Shown: positions 38,701-51,600 of the stretch, in pieces
Layout of the letters: each line of letters starts with the position of its first letter
Numbering within the stretch: the first letter of the stretch is position 1
Assembly (NCBI GenBank): GCA_036850595.1
Contig: CM072163.1
Coordinates: 13,416,639 to 13,480,638 of the forward strand
Source of the DNA: Rhyacichthys aspro
Taxonomy: Eukaryota; Chordata; Actinopteri; Gobiiformes; Rhyacichthyidae
Direction: 5' to 3'
DNA length: 64,000 nucleotides
The notes under the pieces: model-generated
The model's input: the letters and a program-made list of their open reading frames with translations, nothing else
Databases searched by the model: none
What the model was told of the DNA's origin: nothing
Position numbers and translations under genes: made by a program

Positions 38701-40575
38701 CAACAACAACGGGGGGCTATGAAGCATTGCGTCCTTTTCCTTTGATGCCAGAGCCTTACAACACACACATAAACAACGGCAGACACAGTGGAGCTGTTGT
38801 CACTCTCACCTCTTGCCAACGCGCACACTTTCACAGCAGTTAAAACACAGATTGAGTTGCTGGATTAGACCTTGTTACCCCTAAGGGTGTAATCAGAGTC
38901 ATGCGTATATATCAATCTTTCTTCACCTCGTGGCGCTTGGCTGACAGACCCGAGCAGTGCACTCATCGCTAGCAGTCCAACCTGCATCGAGATATCACAT
39001 GAAACTAAAGACAACACATTCCTTCTCTATTTGAACAAATTAGATAACATACCTCCCTGAGTCTTATCTTTTTTCAGCAAAAGTTCCAGTCCTGTTCGTA
39101 TGATTGAATTTTCAACCTTGTCTCCTGTGTTATTATGGCACCAAGCTTTTGAAAAAGAGAAATAGAGAGACACAGGAGCCTAAAAGAAAGCCATAAAACT
39201 AAATGAAGGGTAAAGATGAAAAGGGTGAAGTGTCTCTCCTGTCTCCTGTGTTTCTATTTGTCTTTGATGGGAGAATTTGAGAGGAGACAGGGCTGATAGA
39301 GCCGGCAAATTGGATGAAGGAGCCACACCAGTAGACAAACACCCAAGTATAAAAACTGTTAAACTGTCACAAGAGATCTGACATGATGTGTAGAGACTTG
39401 GCTTTAGGCCAAATAAGGGAAAAGGTGTGTACAGCGGGTAGGATGGTGGACTTTACGAGACTCGAGGCGTGTTTTGGATTCAATAAAACAAAGTGAACTT
39501 GTTCATCCTGATTAGGCTCGTTCTAAATCTGTTACAGTGATGGGTTTGCACAAGCACAGCAAAAACAAACAAGCTCACATGTTACCAGGAGTGCGCTCAG
39601 TCACGAGACTAGCTTTACCTGTTCATGCATGTGTTTACCTGGTCTGAAAGTCAACAGGTGTACTGTGTGGCAGTCTTTGCCAATTTGACTAAACGAGTGT
39701 AATGACATCTGTGACTAACCTCCTCCTCTTCCTGTCCTCCTGCAGCTTCCTGTGGGATGAGTACACGGTGGAAGTGCGCATCAATGACTATCTGGACATC
39801 ATTTGCCCCCACTACGCCCACGGCGAGGTGTCATCACACACCGCCGAGCGCTATGTGCTCTACATGGTGGAGAAGGAAGACTACGACGTTTGCAAGCCTC
39901 ACTCCTTTGACCAGCTGCGTTGGGAGTGCTCACGCCCTTTCGCTCCACACGCCCCGGAAAAATTCTCTGAAAAGTTCCAGCGTTTTACCCCCTTCACCCT
40001 GGGCAAGGAGTTTCGACAGGGAGAAAGCTACTATTATATCTGTAAGTACTGCTCACGAATGTTAATGACACCACTGACATTTTTAGAACCTGGACTAAAC
40101 TCTTTTTGTCTCTTTTTGATTCTCTCCAGCTAAGCCCATGCATCACCATGGCCAGGAGTGTCTAAGGCTTAGAGTGGATGTTGTCGGGCATAAAGGCTCA
40201 GGGAAGACCCATATAGACAAATCTAAAGCAGAGGAAACAGGAAAGGCCTTCGATGGAGGAAAGATAAAGTTCCCGGCTGCTGGAGGAGTACATAACCCTT
40301 CAAACAGGCTCCCAGCAGGTAAGGATTCCTTTACAAATGACCAGACACAACGAAGGCCGCTGCCAATATGAGCTTAAGACAAACTCAGTTGGGTTTGTTT
40401 TAGTTGCTTGAATGCTGAAACTAAATCCGCTCTCTCCTTCCTTTCCTTTTCAGATGACCCTGACGTGATGGAGCCCAATGTCCAGAGGAGTATCGGCAGT
40501 TCAGGAACACAGCTACTCTCCCTGTCGCTCTTTTTCACAATGATCCCAGTCTTATTAGTGGTGTTGCTACAATAA
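32717..40575 (+). CDS. efna1: ephrin-A1
   Basis: GPI-anchored ligand for EphA receptors, involved in vascular and neural contact signalling. Exons are 32717-32814, 39746-40041, 40130-40318 and 40454-40575 (TAA 40573-40575); the model is 234 residues. Residues 1-20 form a signal peptide (MDLVCLVFLALS…VSA), followed by ERHSVYWNSSNP with an N-glycosylation site. The receptor-binding domain carries DYLDIICPHY, YVLYMVE, LRWECSRPFAPH, KFSEKFQRFTPFTLGKEF, YYYISKP and CLRLRV. A basic/Gly-rich stalk follows, with the conserved DDP motif near the junction of exons 3 and 4, and then a hydrophobic tail (LLSLSLFFTMIPVLLVVLLQ) for GPI transfer. FTPFTLGKEF and SKPMHHH favour EFNA1. Intron phases equal those of efna3, as expected for tandem paralogues. 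An in-frame upstream TTG exists, but the ATG directly before the signal peptide is the obvious start. Confidence 0.95.
33446..33523 (+). promoter_or_regulatory. Sox/homeodomain site cluster in efna1 intron 1
   Basis: TAATTGG sites at 33446-33452 and 33517-33523 flank three ACAAT cores (33459-33463, 33465-33469, 33504-33508) within 80 bp. The arrangement resembles a developmental enhancer core. No experimental support is available from sequence. Confidence 0.3.
35990..36260 (+). repeat. polypurine-rich stretch
   Basis: This is a long A/G-biased stretch in efna1 intron 1, rich in GAGGAG, AAGGAGG and AGAGAG blocks, interrupted by short mixed segments. It is low-complexity sequence with no coding character. 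Confidence 0.55.
36695..36722 (-). promoter_or_regulatory. composite nuclear-receptor element
   Basis: The minus strand holds four contiguous half-sites: GGGTCA, 3-nt spacer, AGGTCA, 1-nt spacer, AGTTCA, no spacer, GGGTCA. This combines a DR3, an HNF4/PPAR-like DR1 (AGGTCAAAGTTCA) and a DR0 in 28 bp. It lies in efna1 intron 1, 4 kb downstream of the start codon. Function is inferred. Confidence 0.4.
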
Positions 40576-41254
40576 GAACTAACAGATCAAAGACAATACT
40601 AACCCACTGCTGGCCAGTGGGACTATGAACAGATATTTTTATACAGATTTTTTATAGAGTGAAGTGCCAGTGTGTGTTTATGTGCTTGATGTGTTTGTGT
40701 GAATGTGGGATGTGGATCATTCCAAAGAAGAGGACCTTGAAGATTTTTTTTTTACTACATGAGAAGATTCATTCTCATATCGGACCATTAACACGCACAC
40801 GTTTTCATTGAGCAGAACTGCGAGCAAACTGAACATAATTGTTGTCACTGGTACACACATATGCACTGTAATCATCTCAAGCTGTCATCTGTGTATTAAT
40901 ATGTCATTTAAAGTGGTAGTTGTTGTCATGTAGTTGTGTAGCACTCTGCTCCCTAGTCTTTTCATTGTGAAATCCCTACAAAACAACATAGTATTCATGT
41001 CATTCACTTTTGTATCCGGTGTACTCAGTGTTTCTGTGAAGCGATGTAACAGGCAATTTTGGGAGCCGAGGTCCAACCGTAATTATGGTTTTTGAGTCAT
41101 TTCTATTGTGTTGACATTATCATGGTACACCGGCAGATGTTTGCAGATGTGATCCAACTTGCACAACTCTTTAATTGAAGGGACTTTCCTGAAAATAATT
41201 GCATTTGACTCTGTAGTTTTGTTATCTCATTTTGTAAATGTTTATATGTAAATT

Positions 41255-41262
41255 TGTAAATA
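41255..41262 (+). promoter_or_regulatory. Pumilio response element (TGTAAATA)
   Basis: An exact match to UGUANAUA, 55 nt before the efna1 poly(A) hexamer, a typical position for PUM-mediated repression. It could be chance in AT-rich sequence. Confidence 0.35.
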
Positions 41263-41309
41263 GAAAAGAACTATAAGAAAGTGTTTTAAGATGTGAAAAC
41301 CTTCAGTGA

Positions 41310-41315
41310 AATAAA
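41310..41315 (+). terminator. efna1 polyadenylation signal
   Basis: AATAAA followed within 35 nt by a T/GT-rich element (tctgtcttgttctgtttgtc), the usual cleavage-site architecture. It is the first canonical hexamer with such a downstream element after the efna1 stop. Confidence 0.75.
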
Positions 41316-42900
41316 AAAAAACGTGATGTTAAATCTGTCTTGTTCTGTTTGTCTTTTAAAAGCCCACTGACATCATACAGATTTTGATAGATGACACAAG
41401 TTATTCTCCTCCTGCCCTGCGAAATCTCTCCACAAATCCACCTCCGCGCCTTCCCCAAACCCTTATTTGTTCTTCCCTTCTTTTCTGCCCCCTCTACCTT
41501 TCATCCCCTGTTACACATTTGCCCTGGCTTCGATTTCACAGTCAGAAAACCAAACACGAGAGACGAGAAAGGGCCAAGAGTGCAGAGACGGAGCCCCACT
41601 AGCAAACTGTCAACTGGGTGTGAATGTGTCACTCTCGCCTCCGTGCTCACACTCTTTCAGCCTGTTCCCATTTTGTGCCTTTTCTCCTACTAATCTGTAC
41701 ATTGGCTGTTTGAGAGGGAGCTGAACATGGCGGTGCGTTGGAATGAAGAGAATCACACTGTACAAACCTACTTACCCAAGGAGCTGACTGAAAACTGTCA
41801 AAAGTCGCTGTCCCATGTAAAACCACACAACATTACATTCAAAGACAGAACACAAAACTGACTTGTTTGTCTTTCCATGATAACGTCATGGCTCAAATCC
41901 ACTGCAGATGATCAAATAATCTCAGAAATTGTGGCAATCTAGCACCTATGTATCTATACAGTAGGTCAACACATGAGTGAATGAGCGGACTTAACATGAA
42001 GGTATTTACTGCCCTGTGGCCCAGCGTAATGTTTTACTCCAACATGAGGTCATACTGCACCATGCAGCGATGGATGAAATGTATTTACATTCCAAGTAGA
42101 AGATGTCAGCCGCTTCTGTTAATGCCAAATGTGTAAAATAACTCCAATGTTGTACAAGAAGTGAAGCCATGACGTCCATTGTGGCAACAAAAGCCGACAA
42201 GTGAAGACATCTCTTCAGACTGACTTTGCATCAAAACAGTGTGTGATGCAAAAAATATGTGACTCTCAGAAAAAGACTATGAAAGGTGCAGTTCACAGAT
42301 TGCGTTCAGAGCAAGAGACTATAATTTTACATTTAGAGAGATGGCCTTGAAAAAAAAAAAAAAAGAACTCATTCAAGTCATTAAAGGTCAAGTCTGAAAA
42401 GTCGCTCTGTGGAAAATCAAAAGTGGAAATTTATTCTTTTGAAACTCTTTTTGCTGTGATGCAGAAGGGCAACTGTGAAAAGGAAAAGGAGGGCAAACAC
42501 AGTGATTGAGGACTGATGAGGAATTGTGGTTAGAATGAATACCCCTTGATCTAAACTCATCGGGAAGTCAGTAATAATTACAGTTGTGAGATTAAACTTT
42601 GAATCCTCAGACTAAATGTCAAAGTGTTTTAAATGTTTCATCCCACAAACTTAACAGGTCATTTTAGGAGCAGAGGTTGGACCATTTTTTTTCTTTTTAT
42701 ATAATATCCTTGCTTTTATTGGTATGATTGATTATAATAGCAATAGCCTAATTTTATTTCAGGTTAAAAAAAACAAGAAAAAAAAATCACTATTTTTTAT
42801 TATTTCTTTCACCCGTCGAACATTGACAGCCTTCGTTTCTGAATAAACTGGTTGTCTGTTTGTCTGTTTTTTTCAATAAAGATTTTTTTTATGTAAAAAA
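41316..42900. other. efna1-slc50a1 intergenic region
   Basis: 1.6 kb without a recognisable gene. It contains short A runs near 42351-42363 and A/T-rich sequence from 42690 to 42900. Confidence 0.6.
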
Positions 42901-42910
42901 AATACCGCGG

Positions 42911-42915
42911 CCAAT
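42911..42915 (+). promoter_or_regulatory. CCAAT box upstream of slc50a1
   Basis: CCAAT in a GCGGCCAATCA context (an NF-Y-type site), 172 bp before the slc50a1 ATG. It is the only promoter-like motif I recognise in this short upstream region. Confidence 0.45.
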
Positions 42916-43086
42916 CAAATTGCAGAAAAAAGTACTCCGCTTGCAAACACGGAACTGAGTTGTAGAAGGGAAACGTCAGCGCTTATTTGGCTGGTTTTAA
43001 TTTGTTTAAACCTCTGTCATCTGTAAAAACCACGGCACTCGAGAAATCCTGCAGGAGTGTGCATTTGTTGTCTTTTTGTCCGCTCT

Positions 43087-45663
43087 ATGGAGTTACTGCT
43101 GCTTCTGTCATGGGCCTGCATCGTGTTCACCGTCGGGATGTTCTCGACTGGACTGTAAGTTAGATTTATAATGAAGGTTTAGCAGCAAGAAATTCAGTTT
43201 TTTCACATAAAATTACTGATGTTGATTCATAGTGAAGTCAATTTTACAGTGTGCCTTGTGTCAGTCAGCGTGTCTCCGTGCCTTTTAAGGTAAAATAGGC
43301 CACCGGAACAGATTGTACAAGTTTGTCTATTTGTGTTCCAGGTCCGACTTGAAAAAAATGCGGGAGTCCAAAAGTACCGACAACATCCAGTTCCTCCCTT
43401 TCCTCACCACTTGTCTTAAGTGAGTGCGTTTGTGTGTATAGTCAGTTTATTATCATTGTTGTGCCCTGAACAGCGCCTCTAATGCCCCTCTTGTTGCCAC
43501 AGCAACCTGGGTTGGTTGTATTATGGGATTCTAAAGAGGGATCAGACCATTGTCCTGGTCAATGTTATTGGGGCGTCGCTCCAGACGCTGTACATTATCA
43601 TGTACATACACTACACTAAGCAGAAGGTGTGTATGGCTCCTGCTGCATGTGTCTGGTGTCAGTGGACAGTTTAATTTGTACAAGCTCTGTGTTTCCTTTT
43701 TCAGAAGCCTTTCTTGTCTCAGACTATGTTCGCCGGGGCAGTGTTGGCTGGCAGCTGGTTCTACTTCTCTATGTTTCTACCTGAGGGAGACACTCGGCTC
43801 AACCAGCTCGGCTTGACCTGCAGCGCAGTCACTGTCAGCATGTACCTGTCCCCCCTCACAGATCTGGTACAGTGCTGTCCTATTGTCAATGCCTATTGTG
43901 GATAAAGATTATATGCGTAAACTGATCAACTGTGTCTCCAGAACAAAAGGCTGGGATATTTAGACATTAGTACACATTAGTTATTATAATACATGCCGTT
44001 GTTGAATACACCAGTAAGAACAGTAAGGTTTTCAACAAATGTTCACTGTGGTCAACAACATGATCCATAAACAGACAGTACCTTAGGAAACTTAATTTGC
44101 ATTTACACTGGCATTAGAAGTGGTCCAGATCTGATCTGACGTGTTCAGTTCAAGCTCTACATCTAAATGTACTGTACATCTTAGCCAAACCACAATCATA
44201 ACATGATTAAGTTAGGCAGTTTACTCGACTTTTGACTTAATATATAGATTGATTATTCAGTGTGCAGCATTTCACTCATACAGGTTAAAGCTGAATCTAC
44301 ATAAACTTGGCATTTATTAGCATTCAGCTGAGTTAAAAAATAACAGAACAATTGCTGCAGGTTTTGTCAGAAAAAAGCCTTAAGTAGAATTGCTCTGATA
44401 TCATAAACACTGTAAAACAGCCCAAACCACATGGAATGTAATATTTCTGAATCGGATTCAGGCCAGTGCCTTATCTCCAGGTCACATTCAGACCTGAATT
44501 CATGCGAGACCGCCTCAGAACAACAATATGAACAGACAGGTATTATTGTGGGAGATGAAGAAATTTTATTTAATGGATTATTTATTAAGAATCTAGTTTA
44601 AGATTATAACAGTATAAAAGTTAAAACACTTAAACTGGCCCTTTACCAGTAGTGAGTATGTAGCATAGTTTAAATAGATGACCACAAATGTGCCCATATT
44701 GTTGGGCTTTATAGGGGGCAGTATCTATGTATCTCTTAAGTCTTTAGCCTTTTACATGACCTGGACACGTGCATCCATCCCCAGTGGCTGCTTTGTTCTT
44801 TTCCGTTTGTCTTTTATGTCTTCTTGTGTCCATGTCCACTATCCTGTTTGTCTCCTTCCCTCCTTCAGCCTCAGAGCTCTCAGCTGCCCACACTCAGTTT
44901 CCTGCCTTTCTTCACCTCATCTGTGTTATCCTGTTATTCTCTGTCTATAGTGTTTATGTCTTATCCCCCTGTTGCAATCACTGTTTTTATGCAGTTTACA
45001 TGATATTTTTCTATGATTTATATTATGAAGTAAATTATCAGAATCCACACAACCCTTTTGTGTCAAGCTCCCATTTTCCATGAATTGCCATAGTTTTGTG
45101 CAGCACTTGCCAAAGTTGTTCTGAAACACATTTGTCTTGTGTTTCATCCACTGTCTTTGCAAGCTCCACCATAAATTTTAATCCAAACACAAATAAATAT
45201 TTGAAGCATATAGTTCCACGCCTACAACACTTTTGCAAATAGACATAATGGTCAGTGTAAACATTGACCAGTGCTGGCCATGACCTATGTTAAAGGGTGT
45301 ATTTGCTTAACAAATTGTTGCATCCGACTCTCTTCCTTTTTAGGTAAACATTGTGCGCAGTGGTAATGTGCAGTGCTTGTCCTTCCCTTTGACGGTAGCC
45401 ACTTTCTTCACTTCGACTTCCTGGGTGCTCTATGGCCTCCAGTTGGATGACTATTACATTGTGGTAAGTGCGAGTGGTATCAGTGACAAACACCTGGTGT
45501 CGGCAGTCTTTATTAAATCGAGTGATCTTATCCTGTGTGTCTACTTATGTTACAGGTTCCCAACACACCTGGAATCTTGACCAGCGTCATCCGATTGTAC
45601 TTGTTCTGGAGATTTTCATCGACCAGTCAAAGTTCACCTGCCTATAAGTCCATGGCTATGTGA
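43087..45663 (+). CDS. slc50a1: sugar transporter SWEET1
   Basis: Bidirectional sugar (glucose) facilitator of the SWEET/MtN3 family, in Golgi and plasma membrane. Exons are 43087-43154, 43342-43419, 43503-43626, 43705-43866, 45344-45463 and 45556-45663 (TGA); the model is 219 residues, close to the 221 of the human protein, and all phases close. Seven membrane segments are expected from two MtN3/saliva triple-helix repeats plus a linker. Repeat 1 has VFTVGMFSTGL, DNIQFLPFLTT, NLGWLYYG and VNVIGASLQTLYI. The linker and second half have LGLTCSAVTVSMYLSPL, GNVQCLSFPLT, SWVLYGLQLDDYYI and VPNTPGIL. The conserved prolines and the N…W/Y core of both repeats are visible. The short C-terminal tail after FWRF is Ser-rich. 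It follows efna1 on the same strand, as in human 1q22. No convincing poly(A) signal was seen immediately downstream; AATAAA at 47204-47209 is a distant candidate. Confidence 0.95.
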
Positions 45664-48600
45664 GAATATAAGGAGAAAGTTACGAAAAAAGGGACACGGT
45701 GACAGGCCCCAAGTGCAACAACAAAGCACGTACAAGTGTGATCAATGAGAGAAAAACAAAGAAAAACATTTCAAAGCACAAGGCTCTTAAATGTAGAGAC
45801 TGTGCAACCCATGGTCTATGTTAATATTTCTCAAAGTGCCTTATCTTAGCTCAAGTGTGCCATTAAATATGAATGGCATGTTTGAAAACACCAGCATTCA
45901 ATTCTGTAAAGTGAATCTAATCTTCACCTCATCTGACTAGCCAAAGATTTTTTGTATAACCTGCCGGCTGCTATCATCTGACTGTTACTTGGTGTGTCCC
46001 CATATCGCCCTGGCTTCACGGAACAGTACAGTACAGATAAAGCCAGCGGAAAGGGGATCGTGATGTTATTTGTCTCGCCTTATGGACCTCTGTGACCTTG
46101 TTGACTCCATGTTTACAACAATCACTGACAGTTAAAAATAGAAAACCTTTTTAAAATCTATCAGTCCTTTTGATACAGAGCATTTATGTTGGTTCATGTT
46201 TATAATATTTTTATAAGCTGTTTGTCATTAGATCACATTTGTTTTGCAGGGATTTGTTTACAAGAGAAAGTGGTCCTGTATGTTAGGTGACAGGTCATGA
46301 TGTGTAAGTGTGTGTCTAAGTTATTATTTGTAATAGCAACATATGCAAATGGAACAGCTGAGTGCTCTTTAAAGGTACTTTGTGAATAGTACATTTTACT
46401 TTAACAAAAAATAATGACATAACAATGATTGTTTGCTTATTTCTTTTTCAACACGGAACATTTGGGTCTTCAAAGAGAGCGAGAGCTGCACTTGACCCTT
46501 GTAATAGCAATTGTGGCGTTGTGTTTTCAGTTTGTAATGAGATGTGTGGAGATAAGAGTGTTTGTGTGACATGGGGGCAGTTCTGTAAGAAGAAGAGACA
46601 AAAGCCTGTTTGATGGTACTGCGGTGCGAATGAGCTTGTTTGTGCGGGTGTGTTGATAGTGAGAGGGCAGTGGTGGGAAAGGCCATGCCAGAGGTTCTCA
46701 TCCCAGGCGTGTGTGAGTGTAACATTAGTCTGCCTTCCTGAGCTCAAAGGGCCAGCCTCCTGATATAGAGCACAGACACAACATGGTATTGTGCCACAGA
46801 CTAGGCCTACGGCTCAGCTTAAGAGGCAGGATAAATCAGATGTGGTTGGAAAGAGTGAACTATGGGCAGGACTGCACAGCAGCAAAACTGCAAAGGTACT
46901 TGGAAGTAAATATTGAACAACAATGAAGTCATTCAGGTTTCAAGGCAAAAAGATAAATAATATAAGACTTGATAGAACAGACAAATGAGTCAGGCTCATC
47001 AGACCTTCAATTACGAAAGAAAGGCTGATCATGTGCTGATAAACCAGCCAAATGCAGTCAGAGACAAGGCAAGTGCCCTGAGGACAGAGCTTAGTCATTT
47101 AACAGGAAAGCAGAAAGTGGGAGTTTACTCATTTTCCAAATGTAAAAAAGACCAGCAAGTTTGAAGTAGTCATATCTAAAGTCCAGACTGAGGGCAATTT
47201 AAGAATAAAGGTCTAATTTTATACCGCACAAAGCATGTGACTTATGACGTATTAATTATTATCTTAACAGTCATTTACATTCATTACTGGAAACAAAAAA
47301 AAAACAAGCTTGTTCAATGTTTTTTCTGTTTCAGACTAAACAGTATCTATTTAGTTTGGTTTACTAGTATCCCAGTAAACATGGTGTTTTTCGACATCAG
47401 ACTGAAGAGCCCCCTTGATATCAGGAGGTTGAGTTTTTGCATGTTACCTAATGCGGCCCTCTTTGAGGATTGTTTGGACGACACTGGTTTAAAGGGACGA
47501 GGCACAGCGCACACACCCCTCGGCAGAAACAGGGGCTCTGTTTAAAGTGTTAAACAGGAAATCAAGGCACTGCTGTGTTCACATCTCTGGTCCCAAGCCA
47601 AGTAGTAACACACGATATGTGTTTTGTATACGAGTGTATACGTAGTGTACTGGGGGAAGGGGGGTATAATCAGCTGAACAATGACTTTAACTCACAAACA
47701 GGATCCCTCTGTTTCCTGCACCACAGACTGTCTCCTCAAACAATACACACAAGCTGACTCTTGTATTTTCTGGGCTCGTCCTTAAAGGCGTTTACACCAC
47801 TGCGTGTACATGTATTGTCTCCAAAGCAGACAGTCTTACGACTCCTCCTCTGTGCTCCGCAAAACTCCATGTGTCTATTTTTGTCATTAAGGGACTGTTC
47901 AAGATGTATGAGTTTTTTTTCCCCCTGTATAATTAAACACAACAAAGTCTCTTGCTAAAGAGCAGTCAGCAGCCAGACATTGTGCACACTCAACACAAAT
48001 ATACACACTCTGTACTCGGGGAGGCAGTCAGCAGCATGGGCACTTTCTACCGTTAGTAAAAGCACACCTGTCCCAGCTGTTGTTTTGAAGAGAACAAGAA
48101 GGAAAGGAGGAATGTGCTTGTCTTGTTCATTCCAGCCATTTTTGCCCCCTTCCTCCAATCACTTGTTTGTTCCAGGAGTCTTCATTTGTGTCCATATGTG
48201 TCCCCAAATTATCTGTAGCAACAGCTCTAAGGCACAATTCAGTTTGGTTTGATAATATAATGTAATAAAATGTGGATCGATCTTGCCAAGGTGACCCCAG
48301 TTCAGAGCAGACAAGACTAATGAACAAAGTCCTTGAACCATAGACCTGGTGCTTGTAGTGTAGTGTTTTATCAGGATCTGTTCACATTTGTTACCTTTGC
48401 ACATGTTTACACTGGGCATCAACGTGTCTCCTTGGTCGAAATGAGATTAGCGTTTTGTCATAAATGTTGCAAGGCATCGTTTTTTTATGGCGACTCCTGT
48501 CTTGCTTTTTCAAACTAAAGTGCACTGACCTCAACATAAAAGCTTCATAACTCCTGTTTTGTACACTCTGATAATCTGTTGTGATCATCAAGGCTGTCTC

Positions 48601-51600
48601 ATAAAACTGTCAAACAGCTATGATTTATCCACGAGAGGTGAGATGAACACTCCCTTTTAAAAACAGTGCAGACTGACAGAACACTAGTCGTATAAAATTA
48701 CCCAAATTAACACTGACACTGAGGCTGCAGCTATTTAGTGGCATATTCATGTGCATTCCCCTGTTTGTGAACACAGTTGGCAATGGAGGTATTTATAGGT
48801 ATACAAGTGGCTTTCTATTCCCAGTTTTACCAGCTCTCTGTTTTTGTTTTATAATCAGCATATCCCCCACACACACATCCTGCCTGGAGGTGGTGTAGCT
48901 GAGCAGCTTGTAGGTAACGCTCTAAGGACCCACCATGCTGCATTATCACTTGTGCACAAAAAAATGCCACAGTTAAGCTCTTTCCCTGCAATTAGACCCC
49001 CCCTACCACTAAAATAGTTTACAGCCTTGTCCTGTTCATATGCTCCCTCTTCCAAATTGTTTTGCTTCCTCCGTCTTCCCTTTGCCCCTCCCCTCCTTCA
49101 TAATGGGAAGATTGCGTGAAGTGATGTGCAGACAGCCAGTCATTAAGTTGTCAAAGGGCAGTGTGTGGACTAAAACACTGTCAGAGCAGATGAACATACA
49201 GCTTTCACCTTTCAAATATATCATTTTTCATTTTACTGGCAATGAGCAACAACATGTGTCAGGGGAAACACGGGGATCATTTTATTTGAACCAAAATATA
49301 GTGTCAGTCTTGTTTGCTGACAGACAGTGCTTTGAAAAGTGTAAAGAAAACATTTTAAGGTAAACAGCTGGTACTGTACATTTTATAGAGTCTTTATGGA
49401 GAATTAATGTTTTTCAGGTCTAAAATGGTCTCATACATAAATACACGTGGAGCCTGAGGAGCTATGGTCCTGTCTGAGCACGCCTGCTCATTTTGACTTC
49501 CACCAGGACCCACACACAGCTGCGTTATGTGTTGAAGCACTGACTTCCTGAATGGCAGCTATGAAAAGTACATTACTGCATGTGAAAGATTCAGAGTGGT
49601 GACATGCAATAAAAGGCTGTGCTCACGTCACAAATCTCCTGCAGTGACAGATATTCATTACATGTCATGAGCTTACAGATGTTCTGTCCTTTGCAGAAAA
49701 ATGTAGATAACTCGTGAATTACTTGCACATTAGACATCCGCTGTGATTTGCAGAGGTGCTGAGACAAGACGGGAGACACATCTGTTCTGGGCGCAGGGCG
49801 TGTGTGTGCTGCTGGCATTAGCAAACAGCTTCCTGCAATGTGAGCACATTTCAGAATCTGCCACATCTGATTGTGGGCCTATGTGCAACTTTTTTGCACA
49901 GCACTCAGCATTTTTCAATAGTATTAAAGCCTAAATTTAAGCCGAATTAAACTTGGTTTAACTTTTATCAAACACATTTGAGTCTCAGCCTCAGTTGTAT
50001 TACTTGGTATGATTTGAACCAGTTACCTAACATACTAAAACACAATTCAACTGGAAACTTTCTGCTATCGCTCAGGTGCATTCCACACTTGCGTGCAAAC
50101 ACTCAGGGTTTCTCCTGATGGACTGTGTGTAAAATACCATATCTGCTGTGACCTCTGACCTGTAGTCAGGAAACACTGTCAGGTAATTGTGGAGGTGGGA
50201 GTAAGGATCAGGGCAAGAATCTTGTTTTACTATTAGTTTTAATCACATAATACTCAGGTTGTCACTGGATAACTCAAAAATGGAAAAATACTAATAGCAA
50301 ATTAAAAACATTGACATAACTCAGTGTGTAGGCTATAAACTGTCTGGCTTGAGCCCAGAGGAACAGGCTACAGCTCGTACATGTCATCACAGATCTCAGA
50401 CCAGATAAGTCCATGTTGACAAAAGGTGCACCTGTTGCTGACAAACCTTTTCACCAGAGGCGTGAAGGCATTTGTGAAGAAAGTGCAAACAATGTTGCCC
50501 CCTTTTGGATTTTAGTTTTACTGCAGGACTGTGCAGCGTCTTCTCTTTACTCAGAACTCAGGACACTAACATGTGCTAGTGTTACATTATCTCTATATTT
50601 AACCTTTCAGTTTGCACAACTTCGTCACTCTGTCTTGTTAAAACAATAGACCAGTCTGTCAGGCTCAACCACTAGACCAGGCCCTTCTCTTTCCTACTCT
50701 GCTGCTGTATCTCCACTGGAGCAAAGAGCACAGCAGGATTAAGATAATCATTTTTAGGTCCACATGGCCTGTTCAAACAGCTCTACACACTTAGGTGATA
50801 CAAGAATTCGTGGAATCAGATGTGAGGCACACACACTGTTTCACATTCATCACATTTATAGCCCATTTATTGTTTGTTTTGTTTTTTTTCAAAGAGACAT
50901 TTTGCCAGCAGGACGAGCTCTACTGTAAATGCTGAATTCCAACATGGGGATTTGAGATGCTACAGTCTTAAGTGCTGAGCCGTAACATAATTATGGGAGT
51001 CCAGACCGAAAGTTACAAGCAATCACAACACTTCCAAAGATCCGCATACCACATAAAAATACATATCAAAATACAGTCATAGCCAGTCAATTTGGAAATT
51101 ACAATCTTTTTAAAATGTTACAGCAGTGAAGTGCGGATCTGCTTGCTAGATAAATAATTCTCATTGAGATGCAGAGAAAAAACAAAAAACAAAAACTAAA
51201 GGTTTGACCTCAGAACTGAACTGAGAAATGTGAGAAATGTTAGTATGGATGTGCAAATTGCTCAAACACCACAGTTGAATTACAGTGACAAAGGCCATAT
51301 ATTTTAAAAGACATAATATGCAGGATTGCCAGTGAAAGTTTATTTAGTTTTATTCAACTGGATTTCTACTTTAGATACTACATAATAAATAATAAGCATC
51401 CAAATACCTCAAAACAAGAATTAGGATACAGTGAGTGACTTTTACAAACTGTTCATCCTGCATATTATGCCTTTAACTTCCATCAAAAACACGTTTTCAC
51501 ATTTTTGTCAGCGGGTAGGACAGCAGCCTTACGCGTCAAAATTTCATTATGATGATTTTTGTTGTACTCTGAGGAATAACGAGCATGTTTCCCCAGCAGA

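Larger units (their letters stand above)
32815..39745 (+). other. efna1 intron 1 (6.9 kb), regulatory-looking
   Basis: There is no gene inside. Contents of note: clustered Sox-type ACAAT and TAATTGG sites at 33446-33523, a GC-rich patch near 35090-35220, a polypurine stretch at about 35990-36260, a composite nuclear-receptor element at 36695-36722 and a T run near 37410-37424. Large first introns of ephrin genes commonly hold enhancers; that role here is inference. Confidence 0.5.
40576..41315 (+). other. efna1 3'UTR
   Basis: About 740 nt between the TAA and the polyadenylation signal. It is AT-rich near the end, with a Pumilio-type UGUAAAUA at 41255-41262. Confidence 0.7.

Noticed and set aside
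50008..50035. tRNA B-box-like GGTTCAAATCA on the minus strand
   Set aside because: No A-box at a suitable distance and no cloverleaf can be drawn.
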